Below are positions 4,803-5,888 of a stretch of DNA of 5,888 nucleotides, piece by piece. Numbering within the stretch: the stretch's first letter is position 1; the number at the start of each line of letters is the position of its first letter. The notes under the pieces are model-generated. The model worked only from the letters and a program-made list of their open reading frames with translations. It searched no databases and was not told the DNA's origin. Origin of the DNA: Candidatus Nanopelagicales bacterium (GTDB lineage: Bacteria > Actinomycetota > Actinomycetes > S36-B12 > UBA5976); NCBI GenBank assembly GCA_030831445.1, contig JAURLB010000148.1, positions 1-5,888 on the forward strand, written 5' to 3'. The position numbers and the translations under genes are program-made.

Positions 4803-5888
4803 AGATCTCTCTCAAAACCTCCAAAGATGGCCACAGTCAGGTTTCGTTGGCGCAAGGGTTCTCATATTTCTCTCAACTTGCACAAAGTGTTGGGTATCTA
4901 TCTGCCATCAAAACGACCCTCACCTCGGTGATCCAGCTTTTTGGCAAAGACGGCGGGGGTTTCAGCATTAGTTCAAGTAAGTCTTCAAAAGGGGCTATGC
5001 CTTTTCTGCGCAACGCTCCAACAGACTGGAATACCAATATTCGGCAATTAATCAACAGAGTCAAGAGCAGCGAGCATGTTAATGATGCGATCACAAATAG
5101 TGCGTATGTAGCCTGCGTTGCCAAGGCTGTTAAGGAATCAAAAAACATACCAGAGTTAGCACTGGTTACGATTTGCATTTCGGCATACAACAACTTTCTT
5201 GAAGTTGCTACGTGTATTGAGTCAATAGCAATGCACCCAAGTCAAGTTCACTACCAACTACTTATCTCTGATGATGCCTCACCGGATTGCACCTTTTCCG
5301 AATTGGCAAACATCCCAGGTATCAGAGTCTCAAGAAATCAATCAAACGTCGGATATATCAACAATGTCAACACCGGAACTGACAGTATTTCAACCGAATA
5401 CCTTCTGACCCTCAACCAAGACACAATTGTCTGCCCTGGCTGGCTTGACGAACTCGTACTTGAAATGCAGCGCGATCCATCAAATGCTGTTGTTGGTCCA
5501 TGCATTCTCAGCCCTAGCCTCACAATCCAAGAGGCGGGTGGTCTGATATTTGATGATGCCAGAGCGGCGCACAGGGGAAGAGGGTTCAACGCTGAGGACC
5601 CTCGCTTCTCATTCTCCCGCGAGGTTGACTATGTCAGTGGATGTGCAATGCTCGTTCGAACAACTGTTTGGAAACAACTTGGCGGGCTAAACAAAGATCT
5701 ATCGCCCGCATATTACGACGATGTTGATTTATGCATTCGAGTTCATGAAGCGGGAATGAACGTACGTTACGCCCCACTTGCAGTCGTTATACACACCGAA
5801 GGAACAAGTATGGGGCGTGAAGAATCTGACAGGCATTCACTTAAGCATTTTCAAATCATCAACCAAGCAAAGGTTTCTAGTACCCATA
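4799..5888 (+). CDS. Family 2 glycosyltransferase with N-terminal extension (3' end cut by window; start uncertain)
   Basis: The frame is open to the window edge, giving 363 codons from the TTG at 4799. Residues below count from that TTG. The GT-A domain starts near VTICISAYNN (123-132). LLISDDASPD carries D158-D159 for nucleotide binding. SRNQSNVGYINNVNTG follows, then NQDT (206-209) as the DxD equivalent. VSGCAMLVR and GGLNKDLSPAYYDDVDLCIR (D307, D308, D310 around the catalytic base) come next, then HTEGTS (H332). This is the rhamnosyltransferase-like (COG1216) type of GT2. Before the domain lie about 120 residues without a recognised family, including a helical stretch near 23-50. The start is doubtful: in-frame options are TTG 4787, TTG 4799, TTG 4847, GTG 4928 and ATG 4997. 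The last follows AAAAGGGG, with tight 2-nt spacing. A leaderless ATG at 4767 is in another frame. It is divergent from the minus operon and probably part of the same glycan locus. Confidence 0.85.
   Translation, partial: MKISLKTSKDGHSQVSLAQGFSYFSQLAQSVGYLSAIKTTLTSVIQLFGKDGGGFSISSSKSSKGAMPFLRNAPTDWNTNIRQLINRVKSSEHVNDAITNSAYVACVAKAVKESKNIPELALVTICISAYNNFLEVATCIESIAMHPSQVHYQLLISDDASPDCTFSELANIPGIRVSRNQSNVGYINNVNTGTDSISTEYLLTLNQDTIVCPGWLDELVLEMQRDPSNAVVGPCILSPSLTIQEAGGLIFDDARAAHRGRGFNAEDPRFSFSREVDYVSGCAMLVRTTVWKQLGGLNKDLSPAYYDDVDLCIRVHEAGMNVRYAPLAVVIHTEGTSMGREESDRHSLKHFQIINQAKVSSTH

Noticed and set aside
4873..5193. Minus-strand reading frame of 106 codons with a hydrophobic stretch
   Set aside because: It is antisense to the N-terminal part of the right-hand glycosyltransferase, whose frame is continuous and carries family motifs downstream. 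The hydrophobic run looks like a by-product of complementary codons.

Overview
The window is one end of a surface-glycan locus built around a nonulosonic acid (sialic, legionaminic or pseudaminic acid type). It holds the two signature enzymes: a NeuB-type synthase and a NeuA-type CMP-sugar cytidylyltransferase. Alongside them are a small cupin, a GT-B-like glycan transferase and two family 2 glycosyltransferases, the last cut by the window edge. A tRNA-Ser(CGA) gene closes the left side. No transposase, CRISPR array, phage gene or toxin-antitoxin pair was seen.

Layout: a hairpin (18-42) and tRNA-Ser (60-149, minus) come first. A plus-strand pair follows, neuA (198-941) overlapping the cupin gene (929-1348). 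These converge, with 3 bp between them, on a minus-strand operon read right to left: GT2 (4701-3793), GT-B-like transferase (3796-2423, 4-bp ATGA overlap) and neuB (2404-1352). At 4702-4798 a short divergent control region separates that operon from a second GT2 gene on the plus strand, which runs off the end at 5888.

How the genes fit: NeuB would condense a 6-carbon N-acyl sugar with phosphoenolpyruvate to give the 9-carbon acid. NeuA would activate it as the CMP-sugar. The transferases would build a glycan carrying it. The GT-B-like protein has an RPHP motif like those of CMP- and CDP-dependent transferases, so it is the best candidate for using the CMP-sugar. The sugar identity cannot be fixed here, because the precursor enzymes (hydrolysing epimerase, dehydratase, aminotransferase) are not in the window.

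Organism: base composition is close to balanced. Starts lack clear Shine-Dalgarno sequences, and three of them have a TANNNT box 7-11 nt upstream, as expected for leaderless or near-leaderless mRNAs. A bacterium with much leaderless transcription, perhaps a moderate-GC (aquatic?) actinobacterium, would fit. This is a weak inference, as no taxonomic marker beyond the tRNA is present.

Nothing in the window is clearly a new system. The points most worth a look are the candidate CMP-nonulosonate transferase, the Arg-to-Ser change in the NeuB SAF domain, and the unresolved 5' end of the last glycosyltransferase gene.
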